Assembly: GCA_023101725.1 (NCBI GenBank)
Contig: JALJCO010009075.1
Coordinates: forward strand, 62,001 to 126,000
Length of the DNA stretch: 64,000 bases
Direction: 5' to 3'
DNA from: Atherinomorus stipes
Taxonomy: Eukaryota; Chordata; Actinopteri; Atheriniformes; Atherinidae
The first letter of the stretch is position 1. Every line of letters starts with the position of its first letter. A program made the translations under genes and the position numbers. Under the pieces are notes generated by a model. The model saw nothing but the letters and a program-made list of their open reading frames with translations, was not told where the DNA came from and ran no database searches. Below, in pieces: positions 10,382 through 21,762 of the stretch.

Positions 10382-11224
10382 GCTGCTAATAAAATATTCA
10401 ACAGTGACAGATCAACAATTGATTTCTATTAATCATTGTCAACTTCTCGCCTCTGGCATCTTCCCAAAACTAATCTTTATCTTAATAAAAGTTTTTTTCT
10501 TTAGCATGAAAGAAGCCTTAATAGATGAACACCATCTTTTCCCACAAATGCTCAAATGTATTCTGCACAGCAAAGGGCTGTGTGTGCAGACCTGTTTGAT
10601 GATTGTGGAGTGGAGGGTGTTTTCACAACTGCACAGCAGGAAGACACAGAGGGGTAGAAACTGAGCTAATTCGGCTTTTTTCACTGATTTTACTGTATAA
10701 AAGAAAACAGGAGCATTGAGTTAGGTCCAAGCCAATTTAAGCTTTAAATACTTCAGGTTATCTTTGTGTTTAGATAATTTTTATGGAGTTAAAGATGGCC
10801 TGGGGTAAAAGTTTAAGAAATGTCTTTGATTTATGATAAAAATAGAAATAAATCACCAACAGCATTTTTTGTACATTATTTATAAACCATATTGTTTTAT
10901 TTATGTAAATCTCTGGATATATTTACACTGCCATCTGTTTTACATTTTTTAAACATAGAAACTGTGCATAATGTCTTACTGTCATAACTGGGACATGTTT
11001 GTGGGCCAGTTTCTGCCACATTACCTGTTTTCTACAGATTGCAGAAAAAAAAAGATGGTCAGAAAGGAGATAGGTTTTTTTTCCATTATTTTAGACAGTG
11101 CAGGTCATTAGAAAATAACAAATAGCTAAATACATATAAAACATAACTTAGATTATAAGAAAATGAAAATGATCACAGGCTTGATTTTTCTTCAATCAAT
11201 TGTTCAATTGTTTGAAAAATCCTG
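10382..11224. other. No gene seen
   Basis: AT-rich sequence with short frames; nothing recognised. Confidence 0.55.
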
Positions 11225-11740
11225 AAAGCTGTAGTATACAGTTACTGGGTCCACCTGTTCAGCTGCTTGTTAACGCAAATATCTCATCAGCCAATCACAG
11301 AAAAGTAATACAACACAGTTAATCATGTAAACGTGGTCACAATGGCGTGCTGAAGTTCAACCTGAGCATCAGCATGAGGAGGAAACAGGATTTAAGTGAC
11401 TGAACGTGGCATGGTTGTCGGTCTAAGTATTTCAGACATCAAACCATCTCTGGGCTTTACAGAGAAGGGTCTGAAGAAGAGAGAATATCCAGTGAGCAGC
11501 AGTTGTCTGGAGCAAAATGTCTTGTTGATGGGGAGAATGGTTGGAGATGGAAAGGCAGCAGGAACCCCATTAACCAATGGGGTCAATCAAGGAATGCAGA
11601 ATAACATCTTTCTACACACAACACGTCCAATTTTGAAGCAGATGGGCTGCAACAGCAGAAAACCACTCAGGGTGCCACCCCTGTCAGCTAAGAACAGGAA
11701 ACTGAGGCTACAATTGACACGGACAGCTTCAAGAGAGTTT
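11225..11740 (+). pseudogene. Second-subfamily Tc1-like transposase, N-terminal part, truncated
   Basis: Leader sequence (AATATCTCATCAGCCAATCA) precedes a decayed start near 11375. Blocks follow in order: ERGMVVG, GLSISD, ISxxGFTEKGLKKREYPVSS (helix-turn-helix region, compressed by a deletion), GMQNNIFLHTTRPILKQMG and PPLSAKNRKLRLQL. It then ends abruptly near 11735, before any catalytic Asp. This subfamily differs from the other copies in the window. Confidence 0.8.
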
Positions 11741-11744
11741 TAAT

Positions 11745-12480
11745 TCCAGATAAAACTTAATTCCGGTTTAAAAAGACCATGTAAACCCTGAGGCCTAATT
11801 TATCGTTGTCCGTAAAGTGCTATATGTAGGTTATGGAGAGCCCTCTGTGTCGACGGAGAGCCTGTCGGAGAGCCTTTCCGTCGTGTCCATCACTGCATCC
11901 AGGGACGACAGAGACGGCAAGGGCTGTGATTGGTCTACCACTACGTAAACACTAGCAGCGCCATTTTTAAACCAGCTAGCCTACGAAGACGCAGATATGA
12001 GCCCAACCGAAGAACGTTTGGCTGAAGAAGTGATGAAATACCAAAATCGCCCCATCGTCTGTATTTTGCATCAAAAGTATCTCTGTTATTCAGCTGCAGC
12101 AACAACAGTCTTTCTCTGTCGGACGCTGTTGCTCACTGTACCCGGAAGCAATATAACCCCCGAGGTTACCGACCACCGGCATCATATGAGTGGGCCAGTC
12201 TTGCGTAGCGACCCCTACTTATCGGGCGGGAAATTGCACTGCGTATGCGGCACCATGACGGAGAACTATGAAGGCTGGAGGGGTCTCCATCGTTACGCAG
12301 TTGAACAACGCATTATGCAGTCGGAGAAGTATACTGTAGCCTTTAATTCCACGTAAAAATGATAATTCTGAATAAAACGTAATTCTGAAGTAGTTGGTTT
12401 ATTCCTCTTTTAATTCTAAATAATATACAATTCCCCTCACATGTAACGGTTTATTCTGATCTGACTTAATTCCCGTTGTT
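11745..12480 (+). mobile_element. Probable Harbinger-like non-autonomous element
   Basis: Both borders carry AATTC/AATAAA-type motifs: AATTCCAGATAAAACTTAAT and AATTCCGGTTTAAAAAGACC at 11742-11780, and AATTCTGAATAAAACGTAAT with GGTTTATTC at 12364-12455. They read as loosely inverted arms. The GC-richer middle (11850-12350) carries GTGATTGGTC and a frame starting at 11997. No 3-bp duplication could be fixed. Confidence 0.4.
11997..12356 (+). CDS. Frame with MADF/Myb-like opening, possible Harbinger accessory protein remnant
   Basis: It begins MSPTEERLAEEVMKYQN, resembling the start of MADF-type DNA-binding domains (the L-EEV-KY-N core), which occur in accessory proteins of Harbinger/ISL2EU transposons. 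After about 17 residues the similarity stops and the conserved tryptophans expected next are absent. The remainder looks non-coding, so this is at best a first-exon remnant. Confidence 0.3.
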   Translation: MSPTEERLAEEVMKYQNRPIVCILHQKYLCYSAAATTVFLCRTLLLTVPGSNITPEVTDHRHHMSGPVLRSDPYLSGGKLHCVCGTMTENYEGWRGLHRYAVEQRIMQSEKYTVAFNST

Positions 12481-12568
12481 CTGTTCATGCTCCTTCCCTT
12501 GTCCTGTCGTGATGGGGCTTGTCAAAGTGCACATGAAACAAGCGTTGGACTCGTGCCAGCCAGTCCGT

Positions 12569-12723
12569 CACAAATCACAGACATGGCCGATTCACACGGG
12601 ATTTAAGTTACAGACAATCTCTGTAATTATTACAATTTACATGTGGTCCCTAGGTTATACTAATCCCATCAGAATTGTCTGTGATTTTAATCCCGTGTGA
12701 ATCAGCCATGTCTGTAATTTGTG
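12569..12723. repeat. Palindromic repeat with arms of about 50 bp
   Basis: CACAAATCACAGACATGGCC starts the left arm and the right arm ends GGCTGATTC-type sequence in reverse (GAATCAGCCATGTCTGTAAT then TTGTG). The arms match with a few differences and enclose about 55 bp holding ACATGTGGTCCCTAGGTTAT. Parts of that loop recur at 13272-13373. Confidence 0.8.
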
Positions 12724-13271
12724 ATGTAATAATTCCCCTGCAAGTTACCTGCTATAATTTGCTAAACTCCTCTGATAATACTAATCCAATGTGAATGGAC
12801 ATCTCTGTGATTTGGACAGAAATGGCACATGATTTGGCGGTACTGGATGCATTTCATTTCCTTTTTTTGGCGAGAATGGAGGCTTCCAAATAACTATGTG
12901 GATTATAATCTATAAAGCATTAACCTTGGAGTTGGAGTGATCGGGGATAGCTTCACCAGTCAGATACAGGCCCACTGTTTATGAAAAATCCATAAATGGC
13001 ATTTTTCCACGGTGAGAAACATTTATTTTAGACAACATGCAGACATGGTGCAAGTTCTTAAAGCATTGGTAACGACTGTCCGTGAGTTTTTTCAACACAT
13101 TTGTCTCTGAACGATCATGCGCTGCTGATGGAAACGCAGCTTGTGTGAGCAGATGTTGCGCAATACGCAGCTCGGTGACATATCTGCTTGATTTTTGTGA
13201 ATTTCAATCTCAGATTATCCCGTGCAAATGCGCTACAGAAAAAACAGACGTTGGGGGGTAATTCATTTATT

Positions 13272-13373
13272 ACATGTGGTCCCTAGGTAATACTAATCCT
13301 GTCAGAATAGGACTAATCTCTGTAATCATTACAAAATACATGTGGTCCCTATACTAATCCCGTCAGAATAGGG
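13272..13373 (+). repeat. Two tandem copies of the ACATGTGGTCCCTA block
   Basis: TACATGTGGTCCCTA followed by TACTAATCC and GTCAGAATAG occurs twice, at about 13272 and 13340, matching the loop of the palindrome at 12633-12680. Together these suggest one palindromic element of about 800 bp (12569-13375) with internal duplication. Confidence 0.65.
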
Positions 13374-13375
13374 CT

Positions 13376-14574
13376 TTTGACACCAAGGATAAAGGCAGTT
13401 GTACAGTGGATCTTATAAAGTGTCCGATGGATGAATATCACTTTGAGTCCACTTCAGGTGGAGGGTTCTGGCTAAATATGTTTGTACTAAAAGGTGGTAA
13501 GTTGTGGTGTGACGATGCGAGTAGATTCTGGCTGAAAAACAAGGTCAGTCTCAACATGTAATTTCACTCGTACAGCCAGACAAACACACTGGTTTCATAT
13601 TACCCCCTGTAAGTTTGACCATAAAGCCTTGCAAATGAAGAACATGTGAGTAAACAAAATTGTGTTAAATATGTCCCAGAGTAGCAGCCAGAACTAGAAT
13701 TACAAATTTATTGGCCTTCCCATTTACACAAAAAGGAGTCACACAGGCGCACTTGGCACTGTCAAGTCGCTGTTATCAATATTTTAAAACATCATCCACA
13801 TCCCAGAGGAATTCATGAATTATTGATTAGCCATCCTGTGGGATTTGATATGTGTTCTTTTTATGCATGTTGTTATTGTTTGTGCTGTCCCACACAGATA
13901 CATCCTACGCTTATTTCTACCAGGGTACTTAACATATTGGCGCATGGCCGCTGTTAAATGGCCAGCAGTGTTTGTCGACACAGCCCATATTTGTTGTGAC
14001 TCCCCCTCGACAGCAGCCAAAATCTCATCTCTGCATCACTATCAGGAGGAAAAGACACAGTGGGGTCTCAGGTAGCTGAAAGATAATGCAATTAGGGGGA
14101 AACCACAGAGACCCAGATGAAAACAGGAGCTTATTGAAGCTGACATGTCTGTCAGATTACGCTGGCAGGAGGCAGATCAGAATCGGAGCTTAAGTATATG
14201 TATGTGTTGATTTGTGAACGGGGGTGTGTGTGTGTTTTGTGACAGCGGCGGAGCAGGCAGATGAAGCCGCCTCCTGCAGATTACACAGCACAGTCTCAGT
14301 TGGAAACAGAGGGCACTCTTATCTTAGTGGACTTGAGCACACACCTATTAGACCTTCTGTCATTTGGCCCCGTTTGTGCTTCTTGATTTCTGCTGACTGT
14401 TTCCTCCTTTTCCGTAGTTCCTAATCCTCCCAAATTACTACTTTTGGAGGCTTAAAAAAAAAAAAAGAAATAGGGAAATTACTGTGTTACTTTCACTAAC
14501 ACATGCATTTATACATGAAGAGTGAGGATCTGTGGGCTCATCACCATTAAATCAGTTACAATTCAAATGGCTAC
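13376..14574. other. No gene seen
   Basis: Mixed-composition sequence, with an A run at 14454-14465. Frames at 13820-14075 and 14224-14424 have no family resemblance. Confidence 0.5.
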
Positions 14575-14885
14575 AGTATGATAATAAAATTATTACCTCT
14601 GCCAAAGAGGTAATGTTTTCGATAGCATTGGTTTGTCCATCCGTCTGTCCATCTGTCTGTCAGCAACTTTACGGAAAAAGTGCTACACGGGTTGACCTGA
14701 AGTCTCCACCAGCCGTGTGTTTTCAGTCCAAGGACGAACCCATTAAATGTTGGTGGTGATCCGGATCCTGGATCACCTTCTGGATCCAGGAATGTTTTGA
14801 AGGATTCTTTATCATTGTGAGGTCGGCCATGTTGGAAAGCCTGTTGATGAGGCGTGAGTGCCCCCTTGTGGCAGAAGTGTGCAGC
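14575..14885 (+). repeat. Interspersed teleost repeat, copy 1
   Basis: Landmarks are CCTCTGCCAAAGAGGTAATG, tandem GTCTGTCCATC motifs, GGTGGTGATCCGGATCCTGG and CTTCTGGATCCAGGAATG. An inverted partner with the same order lies at 49005-49215. This is a familiar repeat type in fish genomes, but I cannot assign its class. The minus frame here simply follows the repeat. Confidence 0.7.
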
Positions 14886-16525
14886 TGCGGGACTGAGCAC
14901 ATGATGTCAGCATGCAGAAATTAAACTTATGAGTAGCAGTGACCACGAGGAGAGAAGACAGTTGGACAGACTTCTAGCAGGTGAAGATGGTGAACTGTGT
15001 GCGTCTGTGAAGAACTGGAAGTAAATAGTTGTATTTCTGCCTGAACAGGATGTTTATTTAACCTTTAATGTTATGTAGCTGATTTGCTTATTCAAAAGTG
15101 TTCCTCCATTTACCATGTGCCTTTTTATGCTATTAAGCTAGCTGACCTGTTACATGCCAGTTACTGTAACTGGTAGCCTTGAACACATATGCATGTTTAG
15201 TCCTAACTGGAAGGGATTTATTAGTAATAATTAATTCCTTAAATGTGTTTATTTGCTGACCAAATGTTCCTCATAGCTTTGTATTTCTGTTTATAGACCA
15301 CACTCACTTCCATCCAGCATTCACCTTAACTAGCCTGGAATTCCACCTGTAAGCCTGTCGTTTGTTGGATTACTGTGCCGTTGTAATTAAGAGTGACCAG
15401 TCAAGACAGTTAACTGTAAAAGCGAGTCCTGTGTGTTCTGACCGACACCCCATGGTGAACATCAAACCTTCTTACCAACGCCTAAACAGTCTTACATCAA
15501 CATCACCCTAGTAGGCCAAATTTTTCAATTTGGGAATTGTTTCATATAACTCCATACAAATGGCCCGAGAGAATTAATCAAATGCTACTGAAAAACTAGA
15601 TTAGCATAGCTTCAGGCTAACATCAGATTAATAGCCTTACATGACATCAGTATTTGCACTTCAACAGGGTCAAGATCACATCTGGAAACAGGTAAAATGT
15701 CAATATTTTTTAAAAATAATGAAGAAACTACTTTAAAATTTAATTTAAACAAGTGTAGTGATGATATTTTTCCATTTTTATCTGGAAAGACATTTCTGTC
15801 CACCTCCTACAATGACCTGTCAATCACCCGAGATTTCAGAGGTTTCCATTGCTACCCTGGCCACCCCTCTGCCCCTGCTTCAAAGTCATAATTTCACTTA
15901 CCCTGTTAAACATTGCAAACACTGTTGAATATCTTATACATCTCAAACAGCTGCCATGTAAACCCACTTGTAAAGACGAGGAATAAATGAGGCACAAACT
16001 GGCACAATACTGCTTCAGATCTTATTAAATCTATGGCCGGGTGGTTGCACAAACATCTTACAAGGGTACAGTAGTTTTGAAAATTGTCTGACACAAAACC
16101 ATGCTAAAAGCTACAAATTTATATTTGCATCCATAAAATAAGCTCCTTATCTGATAGGAGACATCTGAATACAAAGTGGAACATATAAAAAAATAAAATA
16201 AACACAAATATTTAGAGTAAACAACACCTAAATGTAAGACACCTGAAAGAACACACATAACTTTCATACAACATGTAAAATATATGTCATAATGGTTTGG
16301 GGAAATATGCACAGATGACAGTTGTATCACTGATGCATAAAATCAAGAATATAAGGGGCTCAATTATTTAGTATTTAGTACAGCTTTTGAGAGTAACTAG
16401 ATGCGTCTGTGTTGGCTTAAAAATTTAAACAATGCCCTCTGTTTTCTGATTTATCTGTCAAAGGGGAACTCATTTAGCTGAAATAGATTTTTGGAAGGGT
16501 GGAAAAAAAGCTACTCTCGGGTAAG
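14886..16525. other. No gene seen
   Basis: Nothing recognised apart from short AT-rich tracts; no frame has family resemblance. Confidence 0.5.
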
Positions 16526-16795
16526 TACACACTAAAAACCCCTGGGTCAAAAATATGCTGGGTTAAAAAGGGACCAACTAATTTCTGGATTACTTTGACC
16601 CCAAAAAATTGATTATTTTTTGACCCAACTTTCGAGTTGAATATTTGACCCAGAAGTTGGGTTATATTGACTAAAATGTTGGGTTATCTTACCCAGAAGT
16701 TGGGTCTACACCCCAAATATCTGGGTTAAAATAACCCAGAAATGAGTTGGTCCCTTTTAAGCCCAGCAGTTTGACCCAGGAGTTTTTAGTGTGTA
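16526..16795. mobile_element. Palindromic MITE rich in TGGGT motifs
   Basis: TACACACTAAAAACCCCTGG at the left and the reverse complement of the right end (TACACACTAAAAACTCCTGG) match. The match continues through GGTCAAA, GCTGGG and AAAGGGACCAACT. TA at both ends could be the duplication. The centre repeats AGTTGGGT/ACCCAGAAGTTGGG, so nearly the whole 270 bp could fold back. Confidence 0.85.
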
Positions 16796-17069
16796 TGACC
16801 TGCAAACATTGAGAAGATTTTATATTTTCAGTCACATAAATGGACCCAAAGATAATTTACTAGAGTTGTAAAAAAAAAAAATCAATTTTCAGATACTAAT
16901 CAATTCTAAAAATTTGTATCTACTAATTTGCACGGGTATCAATTCTTAAAAGCCACTTTGGCGTCTTCTGAGTCTCGGAAAGTATCAGCTGCCTCTGCTC
17001 TTTTAAACAGGCACTGCTGCAGACAGCCCCTTCCCTACAGCATCCAAACAGTGGAGGACCCATTATTTA

Positions 17070-17570
17070 CAGCCTGGTTAAAAAAATCATTTCAGGTTTA
17101 ATAGGTCAAGTTGACCTTCATGTCAGCTGTGAGGGGGGGGTGAATTTTTTTTATAACTCATCTGTTTAGGTGTTATTAATCTTAAAATTGCCCATAATTA
17201 GGGGCGTGTCTTTTTGATTGACATGCGGCAGACCGAAAGCTGGCCTGCCGGCTGGTGGCTAACAGTTGACGCCCGTTTGCTCCTGGTAAGCTCTCAGTCT
17301 GCAGCAAAGTAGCTAAATGGTAATTTTTAGTCAGATAAAGTCCAAACATGCCTTACCTTTGTCCCGCCACTTGGGAGGCTAATCTTCGTTAGCTCCTGTT
17401 AGTTTTGAGTTAGCTCGGTTTGCATTTAGTCCAGAGTGTGTTGGCTGTCAATCATTTGCCCCGAGGCCGCGCTGTGCCCATTTTAGTATTTTCCGGGAGT
17501 GACGACACACGTGCCATGGCAAAATGGGGACGGTGGGACACCCCCAACTGGCTTCACTTTCCTCAAATCA
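17070..17570 (-). repeat. Dispersed repeat family A, copy 2 (inverted)
   Basis: This is the reverse complement of 5366-5868. Shared landmarks include AGGTTTAATAGGTCAAGTTG, TTTGATTGACAT and CAACTGGCTTCACTTT. Small indels and substitutions throughout suggest an old relationship. It lies inside the hAT shell. Confidence 0.75.
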
Positions 17571-17678
17571 GATGGAACTGAATACTATGTTCATCTCTAT
17601 TAACGGTCTATGATCTCTGCACAAAGTAGATCTTTGAAATGTATTTATTTTCTATTTTAAGGTCTTTTCTCATATTTA

Positions 17679-18290
17679 TTAAAGGCCTCCTTCCACTGAA
17701 AACCCGTTTAACTTGCTCCTTCTGAAATACGGAGGGTTTCCCCTTGTTTACTTACACATGCTGACTTGCTAGCGTTGCGTTCCCCTCAGTCGGCTGTTCT
17801 TTCTCATCAGAGAAACAATACAAAGAAAAGAGCGAATCAGGAACAGCCTCGCACTTCTACGTCACATTGCAAATAGCGTATCCCACGTGGGGTTTCTATC
17901 TGTCCATTGGAAGGCAGGTAACCCTCCACTACACACTAGAAGTAAAGACGGCACGAATGTAACTTCGGAGTTGAGAAGCTAATTAGCTAACTGTTTGTTA
18001 GCATGGCGGAACAAACTTGTTTGTCGGCTCTATTTCCTGTCTGTAACGAAATAAGAGCGGAGGGCGGAGCTTCCTTCATACACTGATGGGAGGCAGCCAA
18101 TCAGACGGAAATTCATGAGAAGGACCCGGAAAAGCTGCCGTTGGACCACAAGCCTCTCTTCTAGTATACAAACACAGCTGGATACAAAGATACCAGAAGG
18201 TTTTTTTAAACAGAAACGATGCAGAATGCATTCAATAATAATGGAGAACACAGAAATATTAATGAAATGACCATGGAAGTACAACTTTAA
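17679..18290 (+). repeat. Dispersed repeat family B, copy 1 (about 610 bp)
   Basis: It begins TTAAAGGCCTCCTTCC and ends GTACAACTTTAA, so the outermost TTAAAG/CTTTAA are inverted. The second copy, 45199-45808, is in the same orientation and nearly identical end to end, implying recent spread. At 18003 it carries ATGGCGGAAC, opening a 27-codon frame starting MAEQTCLSALFPVCN. TTAA at the borders would suit a piggyBac-like duplication, but the inner ends do not match typical piggyBac termini. Confidence 0.8.
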
Positions 18291-18438
18291 TATATTTTTG
18301 TTGTATTGTTTGTATTGTTTTTCTTTTTTTGATGATTTGTCGTCCTTTAGTAACGAAAATAGTATCAAGTATCGACCGCCATCTTTAGTATTGGTATCGA
18401 GAATGAAATTTTAGTTTAGTGACAACCCTATAAGTTAC

Positions 18439-19080
18439 AAAAGAAATTCAGTTGGGCTAATCAACCAACATTTCCCAACTTCAGATTTTCTTTCCAACTT
18501 TCCGCTCTGTTCGCTTTGTAAAACGCATGACACACGTGTTGCTATTAGCCAAAAGCCTTCAGATAAAGTCTGTTTGCAGTGGAAAGCTAAACGACTCCCA
18601 GCCCAGCTGTTCATTTAGTCTGTAAACGTTTGGATGGCCCCAGTTTGCAAGTCACCATCCCAGTATCACACGAGCAGATGTCCATTCTGGCTTCAGGAGT
18701 GTTATGTCTTTCATCCCTAACACACGGTTTCACCAGTCGTTCGCCTCATTACCCATAAGTCACAGTAAATAAGATGACTGAAGGTGCAAAAAGAACAGAT
18801 TCTGCCAAAGCTCTCACTGCCGAGCAAAGCTTTGACAGATGCTAATCCATATCCTGAGGGTTGAATTACAGCCTAACGTTATAGGTCCATAGAGAAAGAT
18901 GTGCTATTAGATAAAATTTAAAGGGAAGAAGAAGCAAGGCATGCCAAAGGGGAAACCACGAAGTAGTCAGCTATCATGAGCAAGTCTCCATCTGAGATAT
19001 GAACTAGAGACAAAGGACAGACTGATCATCAAGACATCAAAGTACGGGTTGATCTTTGGAGTCAGAATATACATACACTG
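18439..19080. other. No gene seen
   Basis: Nothing recognised. Confidence 0.5.
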
Positions 19081-19150
19081 TATATCTATCTATCTATCTA
19101 TCTTTATATATATATAGTTATATAGTTTTGGAGGCGGGGGGGGGGGGGGG
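19081..19150. repeat. (TATC)n and (TA)n microsatellite followed by a 15-G run
   Basis: TATC repeats at about 19084-19104, a TATA tract at 19104-19118, then G15 at 19136-19150. Confidence 0.9.
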
Positions 19151-20099
19151 TAAAAATGAGTTTATTATGATATATCAATTAGTTTTTAAAAAAACTGTAA
19201 AAAAAATTCTGGAATTTCCCCAATGTGCGGCCAATAAAGGGCTATCTAACTTTCTAAACTGACGGATAACCATTGAAAGATTTTTTTCTTGCTGTCTTTT
19301 TCTTCCTCATCCATCTTTCTCTTCTTCCCTGAGGGCTGCAATGCAACCATGTTTCATTGTGATGGTGATTGATTGAAGGCCTCTAGGTGATGTAGTGAAA
19401 TATAGTGGAGAAGCAAAGAAGACAGAGGTCACACAAACACGGCCTTAAGCCTGGGAATCCTGTTGCCCAGGTACACAAGACTATCGATCCACCTGTATGA
19501 ACATTAGCTGCTTTCTTTTTGAAAATGAAATAATTGGGTTATTGATTTATTTCATATTTTCATTTAGATGAAATACTGAACCATTGTGAAATGATGAAAC
19601 AGCAGCTAGTTTATTGAGGCCTCACATATTGCACCTGATTTTCAACAACCACAGCAGATGCTTGATCGAGTTGGGATCACGGGAGTTTGAAGAAAGTGTT
19701 ATTTCTTGAAAGTGTTCAAGAGCTAAAAGTCGTGCTGACCTACTGAGGGTGGCCACCACCATAGAAGAGAGTTGTAGCTAGTCTGAAATGTGTTTTTTCT
19801 CCAGCAGTTTTAACTAAAATTTACAGACAAAACCTGCTCGAAGTACTTCACACACACAGAAGTGCTTGATGGTTGCTGGTAACTTTAAAATCTTTCCACG
19901 CGGTAGAAACAATGACACACTCTTACCATTATCTGGAGATAAAATTAGTGACCTTGATTCTGATCAGTCAGTAAATGCTTTGAGTTATGAGATTAGATGT
20001 CACGTTTCATCATTTTGGGCAAGTTTAAGTCAATTTTAAAGGACGGAGAGACGAGTTCTCTTGGCTCTTGTAACCGCCCAAAATGATGTTTTCAGAGTG
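19151..20099. other. No gene seen
   Basis: Short frames only; no recognised repeat. Confidence 0.5.
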
Positions 20100-20286
20100 T
20101 TTTCTTGAAATATGAAACAAGTGTTTTTTGTGCGTATTTCTGGTTTTATTGTGTGTTTTATGTTTATATGTTTTATATTGTTGATTTTATGCTGCTGTCT
20201 TGGTCAGGTCACTCTTGACGAAGAGGTTTTTTAATCTCACTGAGTTATATTCCTGGTAAAATAAAGGTTACTACTACTACTACTAT
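20100..20286 (+). mobile_element. LINE 3' end with (ACT)n tail
   Basis: TGCTGTCTTGGTCAGGTCAC, then CTTGACGAAGAGGTTTTTTA, ATCTCACTGAGTT and CCTGGTAAAATAAAGGTTAC are the typical 3' untranslated end of a fish CR1/L2-type LINE. It closes with five ACT units. Only the tail is present, a 5'-truncated insertion. Confidence 0.75.
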
Positions 20287-20568
20287 TTGATCTGGACAAC
20301 CCTAATTATAAATCTTATCTTTTACCACTTCAGTGTGAAGTTTCATTTTTCATTAAAGGGAATTAATTTTTTTCTGGTAAATGCTTATTCAGCAGATATC
20401 TTTCATATTAGGTAGCATCATGAATGACCTTTGTTGCAATGGAGGTGAAGACACCTCTGACTGAACATTTGGGGTGGGAAAAACAAACAAACAAACAAAA
20501 AAATCCAGATTATTTTTGACGAATTTAAAAATTTTTGTTAAAAAATAATTTTTTAGAAATCAAATTTA
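20287..20568. other. No gene seen; AT-rich
   Basis: AT-rich intron-like sequence with a run of CAAA units near 20490. Confidence 0.5.
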
Positions 20569-21125
20569 AAGGAATAATACACCCACAGAATGATTTGCGT
20601 TCATTTTCTACTCACCCTAATGCTGAGCAAGACTCTGGAGCACTTTTTTAATATCTCAAATGCAGCCGGAGATCGGACAGGTTATCGTTTTGCACCGACT
20701 TTCATATAATGGAGTTCACCGACGACTGAAACAAAATGGTCCATAAAAGGCCACGAAAATTTGTCAATATTCCTCCATACTGCTCGTCCAATGTAATCCA
20801 ACTGTCCTGAGTGGGTAGCGTCCAGAATTTACTCTTAACGACATCACTTTCTATTTGTGCGAGTTCACGACACTACTATAGCTGCTGTGTTCAGCGATAA
20901 TGCGAGCGTAGAAGAAGAAATTCGCTGTTGACATTGCGCTAAGAGCGAACGAGCTGCGGACAAGCACAAGAGGGGTTGGCTATTGATTTAAAACAAACAA
21001 GGAAAGGAAAATAGAGCGCGCGATCTCATCTGCCGCAGCTTCCGCGTGTCGTGAACTCCCATGGTTGCGCTTCGCGGCAGCTAGATCAAGTACTGTTTAG
21101 GCTATAAAAATATACTAAATGATGT
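20569..21125 (+). mobile_element. Long-inverted-repeat MITE family C, one arm plus interior
   Basis: AAAGGAATAATACACCCACA, TTTTCTACTCACCC and GACTCTGGAGCACTTTTTTA match the left arm at 54453. The GC-rich interior (GATAATGCGAGCGTAGAAGA to TATAAAAATATACTAAATGA) matches 56156-56370. The opposite arm expected after 21125 is missing, so this copy is truncated. Confidence 0.75.
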
Positions 21126-21559
21126 TACTTACAGGGTACAAACAACGTTGAAGGGGTTTTGTGTTTTGGTACGGGGGGGGTAAAATTATGGAATGGATTT
21201 GCAAAGGAGTTGAAGCAATTTTAAACAAAATCCACTTTAAAAAGCTGTATAATAACTTTATATTCACTAGGTATAGCGTTGTAGAAGGGATCTAATATTA
21301 AACAATGGTACTAAGTGCACCTTGCTCTGTGTGTCTTTTATTATTATTAGCATCATAATTATTTCATTTTTTGTTTTATTCATGCTCAGGTAATAATAAT
21401 GAATAATAATATGAAAACAAATATACAGATTAAATAATATTATATAAGGTCTTATGTATATTTCAATGTATGCATACACTTGTCTGTATACAGTAGGTAT
21501 GTACAGTATGTATATGTATGTGTATGTATGTGCATATGTACACGTGTTTATGTATATGC
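21126..21559. other. No gene seen; AT-rich with degenerate TATG repeats
   Basis: AT-rich, with degenerate GTATGTATATG/TATGTGTATG units at about 21490-21555. Confidence 0.6.
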
Positions 21560-21762
21560 AGTTATAGGTTGAGTTATATTCAACTGCTTAAAGGAAGCCT
21601 ATTAGTATTATATTAATGATCGATGGCAAAGGGGTGGGGCCTAAAAAGTTTTTACTTCTGCCCACTCCTTTTCGAATATGTCTGTTTTGATATTTTAATT
21701 GTTTTTTCCTTTGTTTTTTCTTCTAGTACTATTCGAAATAAATATTCATTCATTCATTCGTT
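21560..21762 (+). mobile_element. LINE 3' end with (ATTC)n tail
   Basis: GGGTGGGGCCTAAAAAGTTT, TTCTGCCCACTCCTTTTCGA and TATTCGAAATAAAT are followed by ATTC repeats (21743-21760). These features match the 3' untranslated end of a widespread teleost LINE. No coding part is present. Confidence 0.7.

Larger units (their letters stand above)
16861..18430. mobile_element. hAT-type element split by two other repeats
   Basis: The ends TAGAGTTGT and ACAACCCTA are hAT-like, and subterminal GTATC/GATAC motifs appear on both sides. Flanks TAATTTAC (16853-16860) and TAAGTTAC (18431-18438) agree at 7 of 8 positions, supporting one insertion 1570 bp long as it now stands. Inside lie a copy of family A (17070-17570) and a copy of the 610-bp family B (17679-18290). 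Confidence 0.65.
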
